Shown here: in pieces, positions 8,042-16,037 of the stretch
Position numbering within the stretch: the first letter of the stretch is position 1
How the letters are laid out: each line of letters opens with the position of its first letter
Assembly: GCA_951800685.1 (NCBI GenBank)
Contig: CATOJY010000024.1
Span: 1-53,542, forward strand
Direction: 5' to 3'
Source of the DNA: an uncultured Lachnospiraceae bacterium
GTDB lineage: Bacteria > Bacillota > Clostridia > Lachnospirales > Lachnospiraceae
DNA length: 53,542 bases
Program-made: the position numbers and the translations under genes
Notes under the pieces: model-generated
The model's input: only the letters and a program-made list of their open reading frames with translations
Told to the model about the DNA's origin: nothing
Database searches by the model: none

Positions 8042-9391
8042 CTAAGCTCTTTCCACTGCTCTTCTAATCTCCTGCGCCATATAATCAACAATCTCGTCTG
8101 TCATTCCAGGATATAGCCCAACCCAGAAAGAATCTCTCATAATCCTATCCGTATTTTGCAACGGACTAATTACGCGATACCCTTCTTTATGTTTTCTCAT
8201 TTCATCAAAACAAGGATGTTTTATCAAATTTCCTGCAAAGAGCATCCTAGTCTGTATCCCTTTAGATTCAATTTGCTGAACCATACGATTTCTATCTATT
8301 CCTTCTCTGCATGTTATCAAAAAACCAAACCAACTAGGATCCGAATGTTCACATGCGACAGGAAAAATCAATTTATCCTCTACATCCATCAGGCCATTCT
8401 TTAAACGATTAAAATTATGCTTCCTACGCTCTACAAAAGCTGGAAACTTATCTATCTGCGCACAACCTATCGAAGCCTGTAGATCTGTTACTTTCAAATT
8501 ATATCCAAAATGAGAATATACGTATTTATGATCATATCCTAGTGGTAAATCACCATATTGTTTATCAAAACGATGTCCACACATATTATCCTGTCCGGAT
8601 GGGCAAATACAATCTCTTCCCCAGTCCCTAAACGAGCGTAATATCTTATGCAGCAGTGGGTTATTAGTATATACAGCGCCTCCTTCCCCCATTGTCATAT
8701 GATGTGGAGGATAAAAACTGGAAGTTCCAATATCGCCTATCGTTCCTGTAAACTTTTCTTCTTCATCCATTATATATTTAGAGCCTAAGGCATCACAGTT
8801 ATCTTCAACCAACCAGAGATCATGATCATCACAAAACTGCTTTACTGTTTTAAGATCAAACGGATTCCCCAGCGTATGTGCAATCATAACTGCCTTTGTT
8901 CTATCAGACAAGGCATCTTCTAACCTTCTAACATCAATATTATATTCCGGAATTGTTATATCTACAAACACCGGTATAGCCCCATATTGAATTACAGGCG
9001 CCACTGTAGTTGGAAATCCAGCCGCTACAGTAATGACCTCATCCCCACGCCCAATCCTTCTTCCACCCAATAAAGGAGACGTAAGTGCCATAAAGGCAAG
9101 TAAATTGGCAGATGAACCCGAATTGACCAACGAACAAAATCGTATTCCTAAATAATCCGCCAATTTCTTTTCAAATTCTTCAGCAAATCTTCCCGATGTG
9201 AGCCAAAAATCCAACGCTGCATCTACTAAATTACACATCTCTGTTTCATCAAAAACGCGAGATGCATAGGGAATCCTATCCCCTTCTACAAATTGCTTTA
9301 TCTGCTGAGGTTTCTTAAATTCTGTATAATAGTGCCTAACCAACTCTTTTATCTGCTCTCTTGCTTCTCCTTCACTACTCCATCCCGCCAT
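8042..9391 (-). CDS. rfbH: CDP-4-keto-6-deoxy-D-glucose 3-dehydrase (E1)
   Basis: This 449-residue DegT/AHBA-fold protein removes the 3-OH of CDP-4-keto-6-deoxyglucose using PMP and an iron-sulfur cluster. Two features identify E1 rather than an aminotransferase. The usual PLP lysine is replaced by histidine (H230 in YPPHHMTMGEGGA). There are also four cysteines (C199, C261, C263, C271) for a [2Fe-2S] cluster, with the C-x-C-x7-C part exactly as in Yersinia E1; the first gap is 61 residues, a little longer. Start is ATG at 9391 behind AAAGGAG; a GTG one codon earlier is less likely. It needs a reductase (E3/AscD-like) that is not in this window. Confidence 0.93.
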   Translation of the reverse strand: MAGWSSEGEAREQIKELVRHYYTEFKKPQQIKQFVEGDRIPYASRVFDETEMCNLVDAALDFWLTSGRFAEEFEKKLADYLGIRFCSLVNSGSSANLLAFMALTSPLLGGRRIGRGDEVITVAAGFPTTVAPVIQYGAIPVFVDITIPEYNIDVRRLEDALSDRTKAVMIAHTLGNPFDLKTVKQFCDDHDLWLVEDNCDALGSKYIMDEEEKFTGTIGDIGTSSFYPPHHMTMGEGGAVYTNNPLLHKILRSFRDWGRDCICPSGQDNMCGHRFDKQYGDLPLGYDHKYVYSHFGYNLKVTDLQASIGCAQIDKFPAFVERRKHNFNRLKNGLMDVEDKLIFPVACEHSDPSWFGFLITCREGIDRNRMVQQIESKGIQTRMLFAGNLIKHPCFDEMRKHKEGYRVISPLQNTDRIMRDSFWVGLYPGMTDEIVDYMAQEIRRAVERA

Positions 9392-9403
9392 CACTTTTCT
9401 CCT

Positions 9404-10477
9404 TTATATACTGGCAAATTCTTCTATCTCCCTTTCCATTTCTTGTTCAATACTTCCCTGTCGAAGACATACCCGCGTAAACTCACAAGTCTTAGCAACT
9501 GCATTCTCGATATTCCACCTAGGCTGCCACCCAAACCGACTTTTTAATTTAGAAGAATCTAACCGCAATAAGCCTGTTTCGTGAGGCCCTTCCACACTTT
9601 GATCAATCCAGGACTGCCCTTCTCCCCAATTATCGCAAAAGAGCGTGACCAACTCTCCTGTTGTCACGCAGTCATTTTCGTTCGGTCCTACATTATAAAA
9701 ATCTGCATATGATATATCCTCATATTGCTTCTTGACGATCATTAAGTATGCAAATAATGGTTCTAGCACATGTTGATAGGGTCTGATAGAATACGGATTT
9801 CGTACTGTAATCTCACGTTTATCAAGTACTGCCCTAATACAGTCCGGTATAATCCTATCCTGCGCAAAGTCTCCTCCCCCGATTACATTACCAGCTCTAG
9901 CTGTTGATACAGCAATATGCCTTTCTCTAAAGAAAGAATTAATATAACTATGAGTAACAAGTTCTGAACATGATTTACTGTTAGAATAGGGATCATATCC
10001 ATTTAACACATCTGTTTCACGATACCCCCATTCCCATTCTCTATTCTGATATACCTTATCTGTTGTTACATTCAAAAAAGATTTTACACAATTACTTTTT
10101 CTAACACATTCACATATATTAACTGTTCCCATGACATTTGTCTCATATGTGTATACCGGATTCTCATAAGAAACCTTTACAATTGGTTGTGCCGCTAAAT
10201 GCAGTACAATTTCAGGTTGTGCTGTCTCGAAAGCACTCCATAAACTCCCCCAATCACGAATATCCCCAATCATGGAACTTATCTTTCCCGCTATACCACT
10301 CATTTCAAACAAATTGGGGGTTGTTACCGGGTTTAATGCAAATCCTGTCACTTCTGCACCTGCATCAATCAAAATTTTACTCAACCACGTCCCCTTAAAT
10401 CCAGTATGTCCCGTAATAAATACTTTTTTTCCTTGATAAAATTTCAAAATATCTTTTACCTGTTCCATACTTTCCAT
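9404..10477 (-). CDS. rfbG: CDP-glucose 4,6-dehydratase
   Basis: A 357-residue extended SDR, the normal length for RfbG. It has the NAD motif TGHTGFKG (22-29), the active-site TTDK (138-141) and YSNSK (164-168). It converts CDP-glucose to CDP-4-keto-6-deoxyglucose, the substrate of RfbH. The open frame extends further upstream, but the ATG at 10477 has a good GGAGAAG site; the one at 10468 is an alternative. Its start lies inside the end of rfbF, overlapping by about 22 bases, so translation is probably coupled. Gene order rfbF-G-H is the same as in enterobacterial O-antigen loci. Confidence 0.93.
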   Translation of the reverse strand: MESMEQVKDILKFYQGKKVFITGHTGFKGTWLSKILIDAGAEVTGFALNPVTTPNLFEMSGIAGKISSMIGDIRDWGSLWSAFETAQPEIVLHLAAQPIVKVSYENPVYTYETNVMGTVNICECVRKSNCVKSFLNVTTDKVYQNREWEWGYRETDVLNGYDPYSNSKSCSELVTHSYINSFFRERHIAVSTARAGNVIGGGDFAQDRIIPDCIRAVLDKREITVRNPYSIRPYQHVLEPLFAYLMIVKKQYEDISYADFYNVGPNENDCVTTGELVTLFCDNWGEGQSWIDQSVEGPHETGLLRLDSSKLKSRFGWQPRWNIENAVAKTCEFTRVCLRQGSIEQEMEREIEEFASI

Positions 10478-11232
10478 GGTGCTTCTCCACTTTCCCATAA
10501 TGTTTCTAGCTTTTCCTTCTCTCTCTGATGGTCCATACACTGCCAAAACCCCTTGTGTATGTAAGCCATAAGTTCTCCATCGTAAGATAATTTTTCCAAC
10601 GGTTCCTTTTCAAAAACAGTCTGATCATTATTTATATAAGAAAAAACCTCAGGTTCACATACCATAAATCCAGCATTTACCATACTGCCATCAGCAACAT
10701 TTTTCTCACGAAAACCACCCACCTGCCTGTTCTCATCAATCTCTAAAACACCAAATCTCTGTCCTATATTTGTTGTTGTCAACGTACAATATTTACCATG
10801 CTGTTTATGGAACTTGATCAACTCGGCTATATTTACATCAGAAACACCATCACCATATGTCAACATAAACGTCTCATTTTCTACAAATTTCTGAATTCTT
10901 TTAATACGTCCGCCAGTCTTGGTATTTAATCCAGTATCAACAACCGTGATCTTCCACGGTTCAGAATAATTAGAATGTATCTCCATGTTATTTGACTGCA
11001 AGTCAAATGTCACATCTGCATTATATAAATAATAATCTGCAAACCATTCTTTGATAATATGCTGCTTATAACCAGCACAAATAATGAAATCATTGTAGCC
11101 ATAGTAACTATACAATTTCATAATATGCCATAGAAGCGGTCGTTCCCCAATCTCGATCATTGGCTTTGGTTTTAAATGACTCTCTTCACTAATACGTGTC
11201 CCAAACCCGCCCGCCAAAACAACTACCTTCAT
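10456..11232 (-). CDS. rfbF: Glucose-1-phosphate cytidylyltransferase
   Basis: A 258-residue nucleotidyltransferase with LAGGFGTRI (6-14) and the KPKPMIEIG substrate segment. It ends with the characteristic APWKVW. It makes CDP-glucose from CTP and glucose-1-phosphate, opening the CDP-dideoxyhexose route. Length is normal for RfbF. Its ATG overlaps the stop of the upstream SH3 gene (11229-11232), and its 3' end overlaps rfbG, so the three genes are tightly coupled. Confidence 0.94.
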   Translation of the reverse strand: MKVVVLAGGFGTRISEESHLKPKPMIEIGERPLLWHIMKLYSYYGYNDFIICAGYKQHIIKEWFADYYLYNADVTFDLQSNNMEIHSNYSEPWKITVVDTGLNTKTGGRIKRIQKFVENETFMLTYGDGVSDVNIAELIKFHKQHGKYCTLTTTNIGQRFGVLEIDENRQVGGFREKNVADGSMVNAGFMVCEPEVFSYINNDQTVFEKEPLEKLSYDGELMAYIHKGFWQCMDHQREKEKLETLWESGEAPWKVWNR

Positions 11233-11732
11233 TCCTGGTCACCTTCTTTATTCTTCTTAAGTACAGAGATGATACCAACTGCAAAAATTCCTATAATTAA
11301 AATTACAATAATTGTTCCCCAAATGATAGACTTCTGCTTCGATTTTTGCGCTAACTCATGCTCATCAATAATACGTCTTGTCTCCTCTTCGACTGCCTCA
11401 AATTCCTCGTCCAGTTCATCAGCATCTTCTATAGCGCTGTATGATTCCAAAACATTACTTTCTACGTATCCTTTAACGCCTTGATATTCCACCTGGCTCC
11501 AGGAATCCTGTGGTTCCCCATAGACAATGACCGCTGTCCCTTTCTCCAACTCACTCAATGTCTCTGCACCGCTGTCGGGCTCTTCCTTAATCTCTGTCTC
11601 TTTCATCGTCTGCTGCAAGGTCATTGCGGCAGACCTCTCCGTCTCTGACGCCTGAACAGACACTCCCATCCCTATAAACAACAGCAGTCCTAACATTACA
11701 CACCATACGTTTTTTGCAATTTTTCTTAACAT
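11229..11732 (-). CDS. Secreted SH3-domain protein with C-terminal membrane anchor
   Basis: 167 residues: a signal peptide (1-28), one bacterial SH3b domain (about 40-97), an acidic linker (101-130) and a C-terminal TM helix (136-157) followed by a short basic tail. The layout puts the SH3 domain outside the membrane, where such domains usually bind peptidoglycan or peptides. It has a strong ribosome site (AAGGAGG). It sits between a GT-C-like gene and rfbF with overlaps or an 11-base gap, so it is probably part of the surface-glycan operon. Its role is unknown; anchoring or positioning the glycan machinery at the wall is a guess. Confidence 0.75.
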   Translation of the reverse strand: MLRKIAKNVWCVMLGLLLFIGMGVSVQASETERSAAMTLQQTMKETEIKEEPDSGAETLSELEKGTAVIVYGEPQDSWSQVEYQGVKGYVESNVLESYSAIEDADELDEEFEAVEEETRRIIDEHELAQKSKQKSIIWGTIIVILIIGIFAVGIISVLKKNKEGDQE

Positions 11733-11743
11733 AATCTTCCTCC

Positions 11744-13504
11744 TTAATCATTATACAACAACGCAAAATGTCCATAGATATCCATCTGCGCATATTTTTC
11801 TTCCCATTCTTGCAACGCTGTATCATCAAAGGCAAAAATCAAAATATCATCTATCGCAATATCATTTTCATAATCACTAACAGAGTCTCTCTGCTCCATA
11901 ACTTGAATATCCATATCTTTCGCCATAAATTGAATCATACCTATATAGGGCAAGCCATCATTCTCCATATACACAACCCGCCTTCCTTCTTCCTGCAGAC
12001 TATCTATCTTGTCCACCATACGGCTGTCGCGAAATGCTGCCTTCTTAAATGGTTCCAAATAAATCTGGTCTGCATGCATCGCCAGAACCAACTCCACAAC
12101 AGCAAATACCAGAATGAGGTTCTGCCGCCTCTTCTCTTTTCGGCAAAACAAAACTGCCATGGTCACAAATAAAGTTAGAAATTCACATAATAGGTAGGCA
12201 CCGGTATAAAAATTTTCTACCTGGAAATTCATTTCATCATAAAGATAACTAATCCCTACCATAAAATATCCCTGGAAATTCCCAGCTTCAAGAGAAATGA
12301 TCTGCCGGACGATCAGATACACGAGCAGCATCTGTACCACGGCAAGCGATCCTGTAATTATCCAAATGATCCGGGTTCTCTCTTTCCATAAAGCTGCCAA
12401 ACCATACACCATAACAAAGGGAATAATCAATTCGTTATATCTTCCATAAGTGTAATCACTTATTTCGCCAAGCGTCAATAAATAAATCGTGGATATTCCT
12501 ATCTGGCATAGAACAGATAGCAGTACAAACAGTGCCCATAATTGCCGGGATGTCGCTGGAATCCCTCTTTTTCTGTTATGTATCGCTTCAGCCACATGCT
12601 TGACCAAAGCATACAGCCCCCAGTAAAATAATCCCCATGTTGCAAGACCAAGGTACAGAAGCTTACCTGCCACACTGATCACAAAATCATAAAAACCATC
12701 CTTTGTGAAAATATACTGGATCTTGGCTATCTGTCCACTATAATCATTATCTGATACAACTTCTCTGCCAATATCGCCATACACATTTAGAATCGTCTCC
12801 TGTTTGATTAAAGATGCCATCGTAAACAGAAGCAACGTCATACCGACTACAACTATAATGTGCCATCTTTTATCCTGGTCTGACAGGATCTGGACGAACA
12901 ATACCACTACTGCCGATATTAAAATTCCCACTGTCCTCATATGGACAGTATATAAGTACATCAGAGTCAACATAAGCACAAACAATGTTGATACTCTGTT
13001 ATTTTCCAAATAATGAAATAACATGCTTCCAGCTGCAACATAAAGACTCACCAGAAACACTTCTGTCAGCGTCATCTGTGTATAAAAAAGATTACATGGA
13101 ATCAAAATTGACAGTACTGAAAACAAAATAATAGGTATCTTTTCATCAGATACCACCTTTTTCATTGTTTTCGTCAAAGTGAGAAACCCTATAAAAAGAA
13201 AAGCAAAATTTATGCTGACCGCCACTCTATATGCGACCACTACATCATCAAATAAGGTAAAGATTGGGATTAGGATAAGACTATAGCCATACGAATAATA
13301 AGAAGCCAATGACACAATATCCGACCAATCATAACCTGTAACGCTCGCCGCATATGTCCAATATGCAAATTCGTCCGGAAAAATAGAAAATCCGTATGTG
13401 CTGCCGATGCCAAATGCCCAAAAGCAAACCAGCATGCTCGCTACAAGCCAATACTCTTTATGAGACAGGAGCGGACTTCCTTTGAGGTCTAATTTTATTT
13501 TCAT
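11744..13504 (-). CDS. Large polytopic membrane protein, GT-C glycosyltransferase-like
   Basis: 586 residues with about a dozen TM helices over the first 450 residues and a soluble C-terminal part (about 465-586) predicted outside. The first loop has Asp44-Glu45 in FPDEFAYW, the acidic pair used for catalysis by GT-C enzymes of the ArnT/PMT/GT39 type. These take sugars from polyprenyl phosphate. It is the first gene of the tight unit leading to rfbF, 11 bases before the SH3 gene. I infer that it attaches a glycan unit outside the membrane. The exact acceptor is not visible. A 17-bp stem-loop lies just upstream (13535-13573). Confidence 0.65.
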   Translation of the reverse strand: MKIKLDLKGSPLLSHKEYWLVASMLVCFWAFGIGSTYGFSIFPDEFAYWTYAASVTGYDWSDIVSLASYYSYGYSLILIPIFTLFDDVVVAYRVAVSINFAFLFIGFLTLTKTMKKVVSDEKIPIILFSVLSILIPCNLFYTQMTLTEVFLVSLYVAAGSMLFHYLENNRVSTLFVLMLTLMYLYTVHMRTVGILISAVVVLFVQILSDQDKRWHIIVVVGMTLLLFTMASLIKQETILNVYGDIGREVVSDNDYSGQIAKIQYIFTKDGFYDFVISVAGKLLYLGLATWGLFYWGLYALVKHVAEAIHNRKRGIPATSRQLWALFVLLSVLCQIGISTIYLLTLGEISDYTYGRYNELIIPFVMVYGLAALWKERTRIIWIITGSLAVVQMLLVYLIVRQIISLEAGNFQGYFMVGISYLYDEMNFQVENFYTGAYLLCEFLTLFVTMAVLFCRKEKRRQNLILVFAVVELVLAMHADQIYLEPFKKAAFRDSRMVDKIDSLQEEGRRVVYMENDGLPYIGMIQFMAKDMDIQVMEQRDSVSDYENDIAIDDILIFAFDDTALQEWEEKYAQMDIYGHFALLYND

Positions 13505-13534
13505 ATGCTATGCAGAAAAGTCCTTTTCAGTACT

Positions 13535-13573
13535 CATGCTTTTATTGGGGTAAAACACCCCAATAAAAGCATG
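13535..13573. terminator. Perfect 17-bp stem-loop between two minus-strand genes
   Basis: CATGCTTTTATTGGGGT (13535-13551) and its exact complement (13557-13573) enclose five bases. It follows the stop of the secreted protein gene, so it may end or attenuate that transcript or protect its 3' end. On the minus strand no T-run follows, so it is not a classical intrinsic terminator. It also lies in the leader of the downstream membrane protein gene. Confidence 0.6.
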
Positions 13574-13596
13574 TTATTTGTTACTCACTAGTTTGA

Positions 13597-14331
13597 TTAT
13601 TTAGCAATAATGCCGTATGTTCCAAGACCAGCTTTTACTTCAAATGTAACTGTTGCCGGAGATGCATCTGTATCTTCCAGAACGGTAACTACTCCACCCG
13701 GCTGAACACATACAACAGAGTATGTCTTATCTGTATCTGCTCCCTTAGGAAGACCAACTACCATACCAACGCTGCCAGAAGACAAAGTAACTAACTTGCC
13801 ATTCTCTTTCGCTGCCAGATCAACGTTGATTGTTGCTACAGATGTTCCACCAAGAGCTTCTGCTGTTGCATTCACACACTCCATTGCCAGACTGCTCTTT
13901 TTCGGGTTTGTATCGAATGCCATAATATAAGGCGTCTGCTTACCTGTCAGACCAAGGTTTGCCTTAACGTCTGCTGCAGGTGTTGTAACTGCTACACCCT
14001 GTACAGACTTAGTAGCATATGCTCCTGAAACAGTTGTCTGAACTAATGATCCAGCAACTGTCATCTTAGCGTCTGCCCCACGAACCTGAAGAGCTTCTGC
14101 AACAGCTTCTGTAATCCTCTCTGCCTCAGCAGCTGCACTTGCTGCTTCTGCCGCATCTCTCTGTGCTGCTACTTCTTCTGGTGTCGCTACAACCGTCTGT
14201 GTTGTCTCCTCACGGTTGCTACTGCTTCCTGAAGAACCGCCGGAAGCCGCAGCGGCTGTTAAAGCAGATGCCATCATCATGGTTGCTGCCAAGGTTGCCG
14301 CCAATAACCTTTTTACATTGTTGCTTTTCAT
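13597..14331 (-). CDS. Secreted Ala/Ser/Thr-rich protein of unknown function
   Basis: 244 residues. A clear signal peptide (1-29, MMMASALTAAAAS) is followed by a Gly/Ser/Asn stretch (30-40), an Ala/Glu-rich helix (50-85) and a beta-rich region to the end. It has no lipobox, anchor or enzymatic motif that I recognise. The ribosome site is very strong (AAAGGAGG). It is flanked by hairpins on both sides, so it is probably transcribed alone and well expressed. The amino acid composition (few aromatics, no Cys except two late ones) fits an extracellular protein. It may belong to the surface locus or simply be its neighbour. Confidence 0.75.
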   Translation of the reverse strand: MKSNNVKRLLAATLAATMMMASALTAAAASGGSSGSSSNREETTQTVVATPEEVAAQRDAAEAASAAAEAERITEAVAEALQVRGADAKMTVAGSLVQTTVSGAYATKSVQGVAVTTPAADVKANLGLTGKQTPYIMAFDTNPKKSSLAMECVNATAEALGGTSVATINVDLAAKENGKLVTLSSGSVGMVVGLPKGADTDKTYSVVCVQPGGVVTVLEDTDASPATVTFEVKAGLGTYGIIAK

Positions 14332-14468
14332 TGGAATATCCTCCTTTTATGAATTTAGTATTTCTAACATTGTTATGATATAACATTTTCCTTCAAAAAT
14401 CAATGCTAACGCCCCAAAAAAACACCAAATAACAAACATTTTTACCCCCCGTTCATTATATACACAAA

Positions 14469-14515
14469 AAAGTGTTAAACCAACTGGAAATTCTTTCTCC
14501 ATTGATCTAACACTT
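14469..14515 (-). terminator. Intrinsic terminator after scpB
   Basis: On the minus strand AAAGTGTTA pairs with TAACACTTT, and the interior continues as a longer stem with a bulge. A T-run (TTTTTT at 14465-14470) follows. It lies 35 bases after the scpB stop and ends the scpA-scpB transcript. Confidence 0.8.
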
Positions 14516-14548
14516 TCCCTATTTCTATCGTTTATTTGCTTCTGTCTA

Positions 14549-15118
14549 TCAAATTTCTAGCTGTAGTTGGACCTCCGACTCAGCCTGCTGCTTAAACTCT
14601 TCGATCTGTACCGCATTCAATTCCGGTAGATCTTCTATTGACTGTACGCCAAAGCTCCTTAAGAACTGCTCCGTCGTGCCAAACAATAACGGCCGTCCAG
14701 GAGCATCCAACCGTCCTACTTCTGTGATCAGGTCATATTCTACCAGTTTGTTCACCGCATGATCACAGCTCACCCCTCTGATCCGTTCAATCTCCAGCCT
14801 GGTCACCGGCTGTTTATAGGCGATGATCGAAAGCGTCTCCAGAAGAGTATCTGTCAGCACAAACTTTTTCGGTGCTTTGGCTATTTTGATCAAATACTCA
14901 TACAGTTCCCCTTTCGTACACATCTGTACCGCATTGTCAAACATAGTCAGACCAATTCCCCGATCCTGCTGGCTATAGTCCTGCGACATCTCTTCCAGAA
15001 TCATTTTTGTCGTTTTCTTATCTTCCTCAATCACCATTGCCAGGCTTTCTATGGGAACAGAATCTCCCATTGTAAACAAAATCGCCTCTAACACGGCCTT
15101 TGCCTTTGCTCTTTCCAT
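14549..15118 (-). CDS. scpB: Segregation and condensation protein B
   Basis: 189 residues, the usual length for ScpB. It forms two winged-helix domains; the hallmark ALSIIAYKQPVTR-like segment (LSIIAYKQPVTRLEIERIRG) is present near the middle. ScpB dimerises and, with ScpA, binds the SMC ATPase to organise chromosome segregation. The start has a GAGG/AAGGAAG site. It follows scpA after about 107 bases, wider than usual, and ends at an intrinsic terminator. Confidence 0.93.
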   Translation of the reverse strand: MERAKAKAVLEAILFTMGDSVPIESLAMVIEEDKKTTKMILEEMSQDYSQQDRGIGLTMFDNAVQMCTKGELYEYLIKIAKAPKKFVLTDTLLETLSIIAYKQPVTRLEIERIRGVSCDHAVNKLVEYDLITEVGRLDAPGRPLLFGTTEQFLRSFGVQSIEDLPELNAVQIEEFKQQAESEVQLQLEI

Positions 15119-15225
15119 CTTCCTTATTCCTCATTCTATTGGCAGGCGCGTCATGCCTTTGGCGTCTTACCCAAAATCTCATTTTCTATGGCAACGCCAT
15201 GTAGATTCACGTTTTGACCAAAAGG

Positions 15226-16008
15226 TCATCCCACTGATGTCAACTGCAAGTGTTCTTCACTGCTCACATTTTTGGTCGTTATAATAATATCTGCAAAGAT
15301 ATCTTCCTGCTCTATACCAATTCTGCCCGTCTTGATCATCTCCAAAATCACAAGAAAGGTAACAATCACTTCCATCTTACTGCTCTGTTTCTCCAGAAGT
15401 TTGCGGAAACTAAATGTCTTATGACTCCGCACATAAGCCTCCACATAAGTGGTTTTGAGATCCATATCGATCTCATCTTTTTCAATATTGCCGAAAGTAC
15501 TCCTGACTGGATCGATCTTATCTTCCTGACGTCTCATAACTTGTTTGAATATTTCATGCAGTTTATGCAAAGTCAAATCACCGATCAGTTCTTCATAGTC
15601 TACAGGTTGTCTGTAAGCAGCCACCTCTTCCGGAAGGGTTGGTCCTTTATAGAAATTACGTTCCGCGTCGACCATACGGTCCCTTAGCTCATAGGACATG
15701 TATTTGCACATTTTATATTGTAACAGCTTTTCCACAAGCTCTGCTCTCGGATCTTCCTCTTCCCCTTCTTCATTAATCTCTTTCGGAAGCAGCATCCTGC
15801 ACTTGATATCGATCAATGTCGCTGCCATAACAAGGAACTCGCTGACTATATTCATATCTTCTGTTTCCATCTGTCTGATATAATCCAGATATTGTTCTGT
15901 GATCTCCACGATCGGTATATCATAGATATCCACTTTATTTTTATCAATCAGGTGAAGAAGGAGGTCTAAGGGTCCTTCAAACACCTCCAATTTAACAGGA
16001 ATCGCCAT
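15226..16008 (-). CDS. scpA: Segregation and condensation protein A
   Basis: 260 residues with the ScpA kleisin start VKLEVFEGPLDLLLHLI (5-21). The N-terminal helical domain binds the SMC head or neck, the middle binds ScpB, and the C-terminal winged helix (about 185-245) closes the ring. Length is normal. It pairs with scpB downstream. The 107 bases between the genes hold two short inverted repeats but no clear terminator. Confidence 0.93.
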   Translation of the reverse strand: MAIPVKLEVFEGPLDLLLHLIDKNKVDIYDIPIVEITEQYLDYIRQMETEDMNIVSEFLVMAATLIDIKCRMLLPKEINEEGEEEDPRAELVEKLLQYKMCKYMSYELRDRMVDAERNFYKGPTLPEEVAAYRQPVDYEELIGDLTLHKLHEIFKQVMRRQEDKIDPVRSTFGNIEKDEIDMDLKTTYVEAYVRSHKTFSFRKLLEKQSSKMEVIVTFLVILEMIKTGRIGIEQEDIFADIIITTKNVSSEEHLQLTSVG

Positions 16009-16037
16009 AAACAGCCTATCCTTTCCAAGTACATCAT

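Noticed and set aside
11587..11835. 82-codon minus frame overlapping the SH3 gene and the upstream membrane protein gene
   Set aside because: It is out of frame with two better supported genes and has no ribosome site.
15188..15228. Small palindromes (ATGGC-AAC-GCCAT type and TGACC-AAAA-GGTCA) between scpA and scpB
   Set aside because: Arms are only five bases, with no T-run and no promoter boxes; too short to call.
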